From: an uncultured Lachnospiraceae bacterium
GTDB taxonomy: Bacteria > Bacillota > Clostridia > Lachnospirales > Lachnospiraceae
Length of the DNA: 41,744 bases
Assembly (NCBI GenBank): GCA_902797675.1
Contig: CADBTR010000110.1
Span: forward strand, 1-41,744
Direction: 5' to 3'
Shown: one piece after another, positions 26,129 to 33,167 of the stretch
Layout: every line of letters starts with the position of its first letter
How positions within the stretch are numbered: the stretch's first letter is position 1
The notes under the pieces: generated by a model
What the model was told of the DNA's origin: nothing
Database searches by the model: none
Seen by the model: the letters and a program-made list of their open reading frames with translations, nothing else
Translations under genes and position numbers: made by a program

Positions 26129-27670
26129 ATGAAAAAAGAAGTAACACCGAAAAATCGGAAATGGGTGATCAAGTTTGCGGTAGTTTTTTTTGTAATCTTA
26201 TTGCTATTGACATTTTTCTCGAATACGATCATGAATTATTCGCTGCCAAAAGTTTCCATAAAACATGTGGAAACCGGAGCCATCGCCAGCCGTGTGCGGG
26301 GATCGGGAACGGCAACTGTCGCAGATCCGGTAAACGTAACGGTAAAAACAGAACGGAAAGTCAAGGCGGTTGCGGTAAAAAACGGGGATGAAGTCACTGC
26401 CGGAACAATTCTTGTCATGTTTACGGAGGATTCCGCAAATGACGAACTGGCACAGGCACAAAAGGCTGTGGATGATGCAAAGGATGCATATCAGCAATAT
26501 ATTGTTACCAACGAGATCTCTGACGAAACCGTGGTAAGAGTGGAAAGCGGAGCGTCAAAGGATTATTCTTATTACCGGAATCAGTTAAAAGCTGCCAGTG
26601 ATGTAGAGGAGGCATGCAAAAAACAGGTTGCTGACGCCACTGCGGTGGTAAAAGCCCTGGAGGCTCAGATCGAGGCCTTGGAAAATTCGCATGTGACGGC
26701 ATCTTATGCAGGTTTTGTTTCTGTCGGTGAATATGATGATGACTATGATTATAATCAATATGATAACGGATCGGATGGAATGACAGAGGATTATTGGGGT
26801 ACGAATGAGGATAACGGATTTTCTGATAATTCTTCCGGCAACGACTCCGAAAATCAACAGTCCGAGGAAGAAATTGCCTATCAGAATGAGCTGGCTTCTT
26901 TGAAAAATCAGTTAAATGCTGCCAATGCCAGTCTGACTGCGGCAACAGAAACCCAGACAAAGGCTGAATCCGACCATCAGAAAGTCCTTGACGCCATGAA
27001 TAGCGAAATATCACTGACCGGTCTTTACGATGCGTTGCAGGAAGCGAATGCGGCTCTTGCAAAGGTAGATACCTCAGAAGTATCAAATAAGATTACCGCA
27101 AGCGTCTCCGGAACAATTGCGGATCTTGCCGTGGCAAAGGGAGATACAGTAACTCCGGATATGCCGTTAATGACGATCGTAAGTTCCGATACCTCTTATA
27201 CGGCAACGCTTACGGTCACACCGGAACAGGCATCCAGAGTGAAAGTCGGCGATACTGCGGATATCGATGAAAGCTGGTATTATGAAAATATCTCGGCAGT
27301 TGTCTCCGGAATCCGAAATGATAAGGAAAATCCGGGGAAATCGAAACTGATCGATATTAAGATCACCGGCGATGTGACAGCGGGAGCGGAACTTACCTTT
27401 GCCATAGGTGAAAAAAGCAGCAGTTATGATATGCTCGTTCCCAACGGTACCATTCGGGAAGATAAAAACGGAAAATTTATCCTTGTGATCAGAGAAAAGA
27501 GCAGTCCTTTGGGAAATCGTTATTTTGCCAGAAGAGTGGATGTAAAGGTGTTGGCGTCCGATGATGTACACAGTGCCATAAGCGGTGATTTAGAAGGCTA
27601 TGAATCCATTATTTTTACATCTACAAAAGCGATCAGCGCAGGAGATCAGGTACGATTAACGGAAAGTTAG
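26129..27670 (+). CDS. HlyD/RND-type membrane-fusion adaptor with acidic insert
   Basis: This 513-aa protein has an N-terminal membrane helix (about residues 10-33), then extracytoplasmic lipoyl-like halves (GSGTATVADPVNVTVKTE, KNGDEVTAGTILVMF near 90; SGTIADLAVAKGDTVTPDMP near 330), an alpha-helical hairpin (about 110-310) and a beta-barrel domain. The hairpin is interrupted by an Asp/Tyr/Asn-rich low-complexity stretch at about 200-250 (EYDDDYDYNQYDNG). In Gram-positives such adaptors work with MacB-type exporters. The next gene starts 2 bp after the stop. AAGGAG lies 12 bp before the ATG, a slightly long spacing. Confidence 0.82.
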   Translation: MKKEVTPKNRKWVIKFAVVFFVILLLLTFFSNTIMNYSLPKVSIKHVETGAIASRVRGSGTATVADPVNVTVKTERKVKAVAVKNGDEVTAGTILVMFTEDSANDELAQAQKAVDDAKDAYQQYIVTNEISDETVVRVESGASKDYSYYRNQLKAASDVEEACKKQVADATAVVKALEAQIEALENSHVTASYAGFVSVGEYDDDYDYNQYDNGSDGMTEDYWGTNEDNGFSDNSSGNDSENQQSEEEIAYQNELASLKNQLNAANASLTAATETQTKAESDHQKVLDAMNSEISLTGLYDALQEANAALAKVDTSEVSNKITASVSGTIADLAVAKGDTVTPDMPLMTIVSSDTSYTATLTVTPEQASRVKVGDTADIDESWYYENISAVVSGIRNDKENPGKSKLIDIKITGDVTAGAELTFAIGEKSSSYDMLVPNGTIREDKNGKFILVIREKSSPLGNRYFARRVDVKVLASDDVHSAISGDLEGYESIIFTSTKAISAGDQVRLTES

Positions 27671-27672
27671 AG

Positions 27673-28758
27673 GTGAATGGCTTGAAGAAAGTAATGATAT
27701 GCGGAATCACGGCAGGAATTTCCGTAGTTATTTTTCTCCTATTGTTATATATCGGCACAAGGGTTGCAGGGCAGGTTCCGGATCAGACATCAAACCTGTT
27801 CTGGGGAGGAAAGGGATATGCTCAGATATCCTGTTATTCCTCAAAAGAAGATGCCTTTACTCCGGAAGAACTCTTAAAATTTGAATATGATCTGAATAAA
27901 AAAATCAAGGATCAGAAGAACAGCAAATCAAAAGAAGATCAAAAATTATGGACAGATGCTTATTTTGGTAAATCCAGGATTTCTGTGAGCAAAGGAAGTG
28001 TTTCTGTCGAGGGAATCGCTTACGGAGTTTCCGGTGATTTCTTCCAATTCCATCCGCTTCAACTGATAAGCGGAGCCTATCCGGACAAATCAAATGTGAT
28101 GAAGGATTATATTCTGTTAGATGAGGAAGCGGCATGGCAATTATTCGGTTCTGATGAAGTAGAGGGGTTGAAAGTTAAGATCGGTGAGGATTCATATGTG
28201 GTAAGCGGTGTATATCGCAAGCCCTCCGGAAGATTTCAGACAGCGGCGGGAAACGGAGAAATCACCTATTATCTGCCTTACGAAAGTCTGCAAAAATATG
28301 ATGAAACCTTAAAAATAACCGGCTACGAACTGATGGTAGTCAATCCGGTGGAGCATTTCGGATATGATTTTGTAAAGAATTATTTTCAACCGCAGGATCC
28401 GTTCCAAAATGATACGGTAGAAAATGGATCGAATTCTTCCAAAGATACCGGATCTTCGACAGATTCGCCAAAAAGCAGTGTCAGTGAGCAAAATCCTCAC
28501 CGGACATTAGAAATCGTTGAAAATTCAGATCGATATCGCATCGGGAACCTATGGGAGCATCTGGTTTCTTTTGGCACAAATACTATGGATAAAGACCAGA
28601 TCCTATATCCATATTGGGAGAAGGTGGCGAGAGGATATCTCAGTGTGTTGACATTGTTATTTGTATTCCGTATCGCGGTAATCCTGCCCGGAGTAATTTG
28701 TATGGTGATCCTTTCTGTTACGGGAATCCGCAGGATTCGTGCTGTTGTGATCAGGTAA
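27673..28758 (+). CDS. MacB-core-like membrane protein with two helices
   Basis: This 361-aa protein has an N-terminal helix (about 5-30), a large extracytoplasmic domain like the MacB periplasmic core (VEGIAYGVSGDFFQFHPLQL, LDEEAAWQLFGSDEVEGLKV, VVSGVYRKPSGRF) and a single C-terminal helix near 330-352. Standard MacB/FtsX permeases have four helices, so this is a reduced form, probably a helper of the adaptor upstream. It starts at GTG 27673; a TTG at 27682 with GAGGTG 6 bp upstream is an alternative. Its end overlaps the convergent recombinase gene by 8 bp, and no terminator was seen. Confidence 0.65.
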   Translation: MNGLKKVMICGITAGISVVIFLLLLYIGTRVAGQVPDQTSNLFWGGKGYAQISCYSSKEDAFTPEELLKFEYDLNKKIKDQKNSKSKEDQKLWTDAYFGKSRISVSKGSVSVEGIAYGVSGDFFQFHPLQLISGAYPDKSNVMKDYILLDEEAAWQLFGSDEVEGLKVKIGEDSYVVSGVYRKPSGRFQTAAGNGEITYYLPYESLQKYDETLKITGYELMVVNPVEHFGYDFVKNYFQPQDPFQNDTVENGSNSSKDTGSSTDSPKSSVSEQNPHRTLEIVENSDRYRIGNLWEHLVSFGTNTMDKDQILYPYWEKVARGYLSVLTLLFVFRIAVILPGVICMVILSVTGIRRIRAVVIR

Positions 28759-29839
28759 AATCAATCTCGCCGGCTTTGCGTTTATTTTGTTCCGTCTGAG
28801 CAGCATAATGCTTTGATGTGGTTGTAACGGAAGTATGCCCCAGAACATCCGCCGTCAGACGAATATCGCCGGTTTTTTGATATAAAACAGTTCCGTATGT
28901 GGCCCGCAATTTGTGCGGGCTGAATTTTTTACCCAAAATCATGAGCGTATATTTTTCCACCAATTGTTCCAGGGCGTCCACGCTCATTCGCTTGCTTTTA
29001 TTGGATAAAAACAACGCGGTCCGGTCTGCGGGAGCCATGTTATCGGATAAATATGTCTGACGTTCCTGTTCTAAATATTCTTTTAAATGATGTTCTACAA
29101 TCTCATTAAAATAAACCCGATCGTAAAATCCGCCTTTTCGCTTGATATTCAGACATTTCATGGAGAAATCAATATCGGACACATCAAGTCCCTGACATTC
29201 CGATACACGAATGCCTGTTCCCAGCAATAAATTGATGATCGCCTTATCGCGCTCATATGTTTTTTGCAGGAATTTCCGTTGTTTTTCCGTGATCGGAAGC
29301 GTTTTCAAATTCTCAATCCCGTCCAATAACCGGATGATCTCATTATTTTCCGGACTGTTATCCAGCCGTTTTATGACTTTCGGATCTTTGATCTTCGGCA
29401 TAGGTACCAGCTTTGCCACATTGGTCTTCACATATTGCTTGCGGACAAGGGAATCATATAATCCCCGCAGGGGCGTCATTTTTCGCGCGATCGCTTTATT
29501 TTCATTCATGATCCTGTCCTTGCCGTTATCTGTATCGGAAACGGATAAGCGCAGATAACGCTGATATTCTAAAATATCATCATCTGTCAATTGTCCCAAT
29601 ATTTCCGGCTGAATCTCTGAAATCTGAACATTCTTGCATGTTGGATTATTCCGCTGCAAAAACTCAAAAAATGTCATCAGATCATAGGCATATGCAATTA
29701 ATGTGCTGTACTTTGTGATCAGTTCTTTGGATTGGAGAAAATTATTTGCATAAGATGGTAATTTGGAAGAAAGTTCCCGATATTTGAGGATCAATTGTTC
29801 CTCTTTATTTTGATAAAACAAATTCTCGTTTTTTGCCAT
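28751..29839 (-). CDS. XerS-like tyrosine site-specific recombinase
   Basis: This 362-aa recombinase has an N-terminal SAM-like DNA-binding domain (about 25-140) and a complete catalytic domain: Arg211 (GIRVSE), Lys235 (KRKGG), His309 and Arg312 (HKLR), His335 (LGH) and Tyr345 (SKHYA). Length and layout resemble XerS of streptococci, which resolves chromosome dimers alone at a dif site beside its gene. No excisionase or integrase-like AP2 domain is present, and no other phage gene is near. The gene sits behind a LysM/lexA SOS pair. Its promoter abuts a 38-bp perfect palindrome (29866-29903). An integrative-element integrase is the alternative. Confidence 0.75.
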   Translation of the reverse strand: MAKNENLFYQNKEEQLILKYRELSSKLPSYANNFLQSKELITKYSTLIAYAYDLMTFFEFLQRNNPTCKNVQISEIQPEILGQLTDDDILEYQRYLRLSVSDTDNGKDRIMNENKAIARKMTPLRGLYDSLVRKQYVKTNVAKLVPMPKIKDPKVIKRLDNSPENNEIIRLLDGIENLKTLPITEKQRKFLQKTYERDKAIINLLLGTGIRVSECQGLDVSDIDFSMKCLNIKRKGGFYDRVYFNEIVEHHLKEYLEQERQTYLSDNMAPADRTALFLSNKSKRMSVDALEQLVEKYTLMILGKKFSPHKLRATYGTVLYQKTGDIRLTADVLGHTSVTTTSKHYAAQTEQNKRKAGEIDFT

Positions 29840-29865
29840 AGATAAAATAACCTCTGTTTCTTATA

Positions 29866-29903
29866 TGTTTTATCGGTTAAACAGTTATTTAACCGATAAA
29901 ACA
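29866..29903. repeat. Perfect 38-bp palindrome with 6-bp centre upstream of the recombinase
   Basis: Two 16-bp arms (29866-29881 and 29888-29903, core TATCGGTTAAA / TTTAACCGATA) match perfectly around CAGTTA. The arm-6-arm layout is that of Xer/dif-type sites. It begins directly at the -10 box and ends 26 bp before the recombinase ATG, so it could equally be an autoregulatory operator. No T-run follows on either strand, so it is not a terminator. Confidence 0.7.
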
Positions 29904-29932
29904 AGATTACCATACTTCTATCCTCGTGTCAA
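29904..29932 (-). promoter_or_regulatory. Promoter of the XerS-like recombinase
   Basis: Minus strand: TTGACA (29932-29927), 17-bp spacer, TAATCT (29909-29904). Transcription would start inside the palindrome. Confidence 0.65.
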
Positions 29933-29942
29933 GAAAAACAGG

Positions 29943-30293
29943 TTATTTTTGTATTTCATCTGAATAATAAGGTACGATAATATAATTGCCCGCCGTAATA
30001 TCACTGCCTGATATCCCGTTGATATCTTCGATTTCGGCAATATATTCATGAATATCCGTATAGGAGTCATCCATGTATCTCTGAGCGATGGACCAGACAG
30101 TATCGCCGGATGAAACCTCCACAGAGGTATAATATTTATATTGAGGTTTCGAGCTTCCTTGTACATTCATGGTTTGAAGAAGAATGACGCCGATAATAAA
30201 GGGTGCTGTAATCAGCACAAGTTTTATATTGCGAAACAAAGTCTCCTTTAAATAATCGAGAAATGTATACGGTTTAAATTCATATTGATTCAT
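29943..30293 (-). CDS. LysM-domain membrane protein, YneA-like SOS cell-division suppressor
   Basis: This 116-aa protein has a membrane helix at about residues 25-42 and a C-terminal LysM domain (VEVSSGDTVWSIAQRYMDD through GSDITAGNYIIVPY). The size, topology and position divergent from lexA match YneA of Bacillus, which halts septum formation during DNA damage. Its promoter spans a LexA box (30370-30383) with another (30330-30343) in the leader, so it should be strongly SOS-induced. GAGGAGG lies upstream of the ATG at 30293. Confidence 0.8.
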   Translation of the reverse strand: MNQYEFKPYTFLDYLKETLFRNIKLVLITAPFIIGVILLQTMNVQGSSKPQYKYYTSVEVSSGDTVWSIAQRYMDDSYTDIHEYIAEIEDINGISGSDITAGNYIIVPYYSDEIQK

Positions 30294-30329
30294 AATGATC
30301 TCCTCCTCTGATAATGATAGTTTATCAAT

Positions 30330-30343
30330 CGAATATTTGTTCG
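30330..30343. promoter_or_regulatory. LexA box 1
   Basis: CGAATATTTGTTCG, close to the Gram-positive LexA consensus CGAAC-N4-GTTCG. It lies in the untranslated leader of the LysM gene. Confidence 0.8.
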
Positions 30344-30358
30344 ATTCGTTATATAGGG

Positions 30359-30387
30359 ATTATATAATACGAACAAATGTTTGTCAA
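30359..30387 (-). promoter_or_regulatory. Promoter of the LysM (YneA-like) gene
   Basis: Minus strand: TTGACA (30387-30382), 17-bp spacer, TATAAT (30364-30359), a full consensus match. LexA box 2 fills the spacer, so repression should be tight. Confidence 0.85.
30370..30383. promoter_or_regulatory. LexA box 2
   Basis: CGAACAAATGTTTG, between the -35 and -10 of the LysM gene promoter and about 26 bp upstream of the lexA -35 box. Confidence 0.85.
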
Positions 30388-30397
30388 GAAGAAAAAT

Positions 30398-30411
30398 CGA
30401 ATAAACGTTTG
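30398..30411. promoter_or_regulatory. LexA box 3
   Basis: CGAATAAACGTTTG overlaps the lexA -35 box by three bases, fitting lexA autoregulation. Confidence 0.8.
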
Positions 30412-30437
30412 CTTTTTTTTTAGACATCTGATATACT
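30409..30437 (+). promoter_or_regulatory. lexA promoter
   Basis: TTGCTT (30409-30414), 17-bp spacer, TATACT (30432-30437), 68 bp before the lexA ATG. Confidence 0.7.
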
Positions 30438-30505
30438 TGAAACAGAGTTACTGCAAATTAGTAACAATGATTCAGATCAGTTCAAGGAAATCAGAGGTGA
30501 AAGAT

Positions 30506-31138
30506 ATGGCAGGAGAAAGTTTATCGCAAAAGCAGCAGGAAATATTGGAATTTATCAGACAATCTGTTTTAAACAAAGGCTATCCCCCTTCGGTGAGGGA
30601 GATCGGCGATGCCGTTCATTTAAAATCCACCTCTTCTGTTCACTCCCATCTGGCAACATTGGAGAAAAAAGGATATATCCGGAAAAATCCGCTGAAACAG
30701 CGGACCATTGAGATTGTCGATGAAACTTTTCATCAATTTAAAAATGAGGTGGTCAATATTCCTGTTGTGGGTCGTGTCGCTGCCGGCGAACCTGTTTTAG
30801 CCGAGACGAATATAGAGAATTATTTTCCAATCTCTGCTGAATATCTGGGGCAGGGAGAATATTTTATCCTTGAAGTTCACGGAGACAGTATGATAAACGC
30901 CGGGATATTTGACGGAGATTTATTGGTGATCAGAAAACAAACGACAGCCTGTAACGGTGAGATCGTTGTCGCTATGGTAACGGATCCGGATACCTTTGAA
31001 TCCGCTGCTACCGTAAAACGTTTTTTCAAAGAAAATGGCCATATCCGGCTGCAGCCGGAAAATGACCATATGGAACCGATTTTTGTAGATGATTGCAAGA
31101 TTGCAGGAAAAGTTGCAGGTTTGTATCGAAGCATTTAA
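30506..31138 (+). CDS. lexA: LexA, SOS repressor and self-cleaving protease
   Basis: LexA represses DNA-damage genes and cleaves itself when RecA is activated. The 210-aa product has an N-terminal winged-helix DNA-binding domain (LSQKQQEILEFI, GYPPSVREIGDAVHLKSTSS), the cleavage site Ala93-Gly94 (RVAAGEPV), and the catalytic pair Ser128 (HGDSMINAG) and Lys171 (ATVKRF). The start at 30506 follows GAGGTG; an upstream in-frame ATG at 30377 overlaps LexA boxes and the promoter and is rejected. It is divergent from the LysM suppressor gene, with three LexA boxes between. Confidence 0.97.
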   Translation: MAGESLSQKQQEILEFIRQSVLNKGYPPSVREIGDAVHLKSTSSVHSHLATLEKKGYIRKNPLKQRTIEIVDETFHQFKNEVVNIPVVGRVAAGEPVLAETNIENYFPISAEYLGQGEYFILEVHGDSMINAGIFDGDLLVIRKQTTACNGEIVVAMVTDPDTFESAATVKRFFKENGHIRLQPENDHMEPIFVDDCKIAGKVAGLYRSI

Positions 31139-31157
31139 AATGATGATTTTAACAGCG

Positions 31158-31190
31158 GGTCGTAAGCCTGACGGCATACGACCTTAAATT
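31158..31190 (+). terminator. Weak terminator between lexA and rsfS
   Basis: An 11-bp stem with one mismatch (31158-31168 with 31173-31183), loop TGAC, is followed by TTAAATTT. It touches the rsfS stop codon; on the other strand there is no good T-run. Confidence 0.5.
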
Positions 31191-31537
31191 TCGGCAATAT
31201 CAATACGGTCTCCGTCTCTCCAGATACGTTCCAGATCGTAAAAGATTCTGTCTTCATGGTTGAAGATATGGATCACAAGATCGCCGAAATCCAGCAAAAT
31301 CCAGTTTGCCTGGCGGAAGCCCTCTGTCTGGCGGCAGTGATAACCTGCTTTTGCCAGAGTTTCCGTCACATTATCGGCCATTGCCTGTACCTGATTGGCA
31401 TTATTTCCGCTGGCGATGATAAAATAATCAGCCATTACGGAAATTTTGCCGATATCAAGGATCTGCGGATTGATGGCTTTCTTTTCATCCAACGCCTGAT
31501 AAGCAAGTTTAACCATGTCTTTGATGTTATATTCCAT
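31184..31537 (-). CDS. rsfS: Ribosomal silencing factor RsfS (Iojap)
   Basis: RsfS binds L14 and blocks subunit joining to reduce translation in starvation. The 117-aa product shows the family core SVMADYFIIASGNNANQVQA, GYHCRQTEGFRQANWILLDF and VIHIFNHEDRIFYDLERIW. AAAGGAG lies inside the end of yqeK, and the two genes are 3 bp apart, so it is the last gene of the obg-yhbY-nadD-yqeK-rsfS operon. The gene order nadD-yqeK-rsfS is conserved in Firmicutes and supports the call. Confidence 0.95.
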   Translation of the reverse strand: MEYNIKDMVKLAYQALDEKKAINPQILDIGKISVMADYFIIASGNNANQVQAMADNVTETLAKAGYHCRQTEGFRQANWILLDFGDLVIHIFNHEDRIFYDLERIWRDGDRIDIAEI

Positions 31538-31540
31538 AAG

Positions 31541-32146
31541 TTACTCCTTTTTTGTATCATGAATCCGTTTATAGTAGTCAAATGTTTCTTTTGTAAGTCC
31601 GTCGATGGAGTTTGAGCCGTCTTCTTTCAGATAAGCCAGAATATCCCTTGTAATCAGATAAATCGCTTCATCCAGATCGATAAAAGCCATCCGGCGGATC
31701 AATTCAAGATTTGGCGCTTTGTCCCTTTTTGGTTCGATATAATCCGCCACATAAACAATTTTTTCCAGAATACTCATAGCAGGTTTCCCTGTAGTATGAT
31801 AAATGATCGCCGATAATATTTCAGGATCCTCAATCTCATATCTAATCTTACAGTAGCAGGCTCCTACTTTTCCGTGCAGCAGATAAGGACTCCTTTTTTC
31901 AGCTTCTGTAACGGAAATTTTATACCTGTCGCACTCCTCAAGCAATTCTTCCTCCGAAAGATATTTGGCGCAATCGTGCATAAGCCCTGCAAGCTGAGCC
32001 TGCTGTACGGACGCTCCGTAACGCATGGCAAGGGAGGCGGATGTAAATTCCACTCCAAGCACATGCTCATATCTGGACTTTGACAACACTTTTTTTAATA
32101 TTTTTCGATATTCCCGTAATTGCTCCCAATTCGCAATTTTTCCCAT
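31541..32146 (-). CDS. yqeK: HD-domain hydrolase YqeK (Ap4A hydrolase)
   Basis: YqeK symmetrically hydrolyses diadenosine tetraphosphate. The 201-aa product has the HD motifs SRYEHVLGVEFTSASLA, LAGLMHDCAKYLS, LLHGKVGA and IIYHTTGKPAM, and ADYIEPKRD. The start MGKIANWEQ at 32146 follows AAAGGA with 9-bp spacing and gives a normal family length. The frame stays open further, to 32296, overlapping the nadD end and encoding a cysteine-containing stretch (CGNCEGLLNCLYVTPDTRRL); a longer start at 32266 is possible. Confidence 0.9.
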   Translation of the reverse strand: MGKIANWEQLREYRKILKKVLSKSRYEHVLGVEFTSASLAMRYGASVQQAQLAGLMHDCAKYLSEEELLEECDRYKISVTEAEKRSPYLLHGKVGACYCKIRYEIEDPEILSAIIYHTTGKPAMSILEKIVYVADYIEPKRDKAPNLELIRRMAFIDLDEAIYLITRDILAYLKEDGSNSIDGLTKETFDYYKRIHDTKKE

Positions 32147-32255
32147 GATCTTGTATCCTTTCTGAATAATCGCCAGTAATCTACGCGTGTCCGGCGTTAC
32201 ATATAGACAATTTAACAATCCTTCGCAATTTCCGCAGTCTTTATCGATATCCGGG

Positions 32256-32882
32256 TTATGCTCCATAGATATGGTTCTTGCGGATGTAATTGGCAACTTT
32301 CCTGCCCGTCATAGCGCTGATCTCCTCGCCTGCTGCGGCAAGTTTGCGTATCTGCGTAGAAGAATACGGAATCTTTTCCATCCGCACCGGCCGGATATCC
32401 GCATTTTCATAGATCTGTTTCAATTGTGCGATCTTTTTCTCTACTTCCTGTAATTGAAAATCATCTCTTCCTGAGGCTAATATAGTCGCATGAGAAAAAA
32501 TAATCTCCGGGTGATACCATTGCTCCAGATAATCGAGAGAATCCCCGCCGATGATAAAATAAAACTCAAATTCCGGATATTGTTCCGCAAGCAGAGAAAG
32601 GGTATCTGCGGTATAAATATAGCCTTCTCTTTTCAATTCAAAATCACTGGCTGTCATATATTGATCATAAGGCTTCTCAGAGACAGCAAGAGAAACCATA
32701 TACAGCCTTTGTTCCGCAGAAATCTGTCCTGCCACTTCCTTGTGAGGCGGCATTTTGGAAACCATAAGCCAGACCTGTTCTAAATGATATTGCTCTCCTG
32801 CCGCATGAGCAAGCGCCAGATGCCCCTTGTGAACGGGATTAAATGTTCCTCCCAGAATCCCGATTTTTTTCTTATTCCGCAT
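32256..32882 (-). CDS. nadD: Nicotinate-nucleotide adenylyltransferase
   Basis: NadD adenylates nicotinate mononucleotide in NAD synthesis. The 208-aa product has the nucleotidyltransferase motif GILGGTFNPVHKGHLALAHA at the N-terminus, MPPHK near 45, IIGGDSL near 108 and the C-terminal PYSSTQIRKL. Its start overlaps the end of yhbY by 11 bp. About 110 bp separate its stop from the preferred yqeK start. Confidence 0.96.
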   Translation of the reverse strand: MRNKKKIGILGGTFNPVHKGHLALAHAAGEQYHLEQVWLMVSKMPPHKEVAGQISAEQRLYMVSLAVSEKPYDQYMTASDFELKREGYIYTADTLSLLAEQYPEFEFYFIIGGDSLDYLEQWYHPEIIFSHATILASGRDDFQLQEVEKKIAQLKQIYENADIRPVRMEKIPYSSTQIRKLAAAGEEISAMTGRKVANYIRKNHIYGA

Positions 32883-33156
32883 ATTTTGAATTCTCTTTTG
32901 CCTGACGGAATAAGACGATCTTTCTGCCGATTACCTGAATTACCTCGGAATGCGTTCTGGCAGAAAGGGTATTTGCCAATTCCCGAATGTCATCCACGCA
33001 ATTTTTCAATACATTCAATTTGATCAGTTCTCTCGCTTCCAAAGCCTCATCCACACTTTGCGTAAATTCCGGCGTAACGCCGTCCTTACCGATATGAAGA
33101 ATATCGTCCATTGTCATGGCACATCCTTTTAAATATGCACGTCTTTTGCTTGTCAT
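32872..33156 (-). CDS. yhbY: YhbY-type (CRM domain) RNA-binding protein
   Basis: This is a 94-aa CRS1/YhbY-domain protein associated with pre-50S ribosomes: LTSKQRAYL-like MTSKRRAYLKGCAMTMDDIL, GKDGVTPEFTQSVDEALEA, ELIKLNVLKN and VIQVIGRKIVLFR (the GxxG loop reads GKDG). The start at 33156 is chosen because GAGGAG lies 7 bp upstream; the ATG at 33171 overlaps the obg stop. It is in the obg operon. Confidence 0.93.
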   Translation of the reverse strand: MTSKRRAYLKGCAMTMDDILHIGKDGVTPEFTQSVDEALEARELIKLNVLKNCVDDIRELANTLSARTHSEVIQVIGRKIVLFRQAKENSKYAE

Positions 33157-33167
33157 AACATCGCTCC

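Noticed and set aside
26505..27086. 193-aa minus-strand open frame inside the adaptor gene
   Set aside because: It is low-complexity and His/Ser/Arg-rich as expected from reading a biased coding region backwards.
29866..29903. Palindrome as a rho-independent terminator of the LysM gene
   Set aside because: No T-run follows on either strand, and a promoter for the next gene ends exactly at its edge.
30377..30505. Longer LexA starting at ATG 30377
   Set aside because: The extension spans a LexA box, the -35 and the -10 of the lexA promoter; the start at 30506 has a proper ribosome site and gives normal length.
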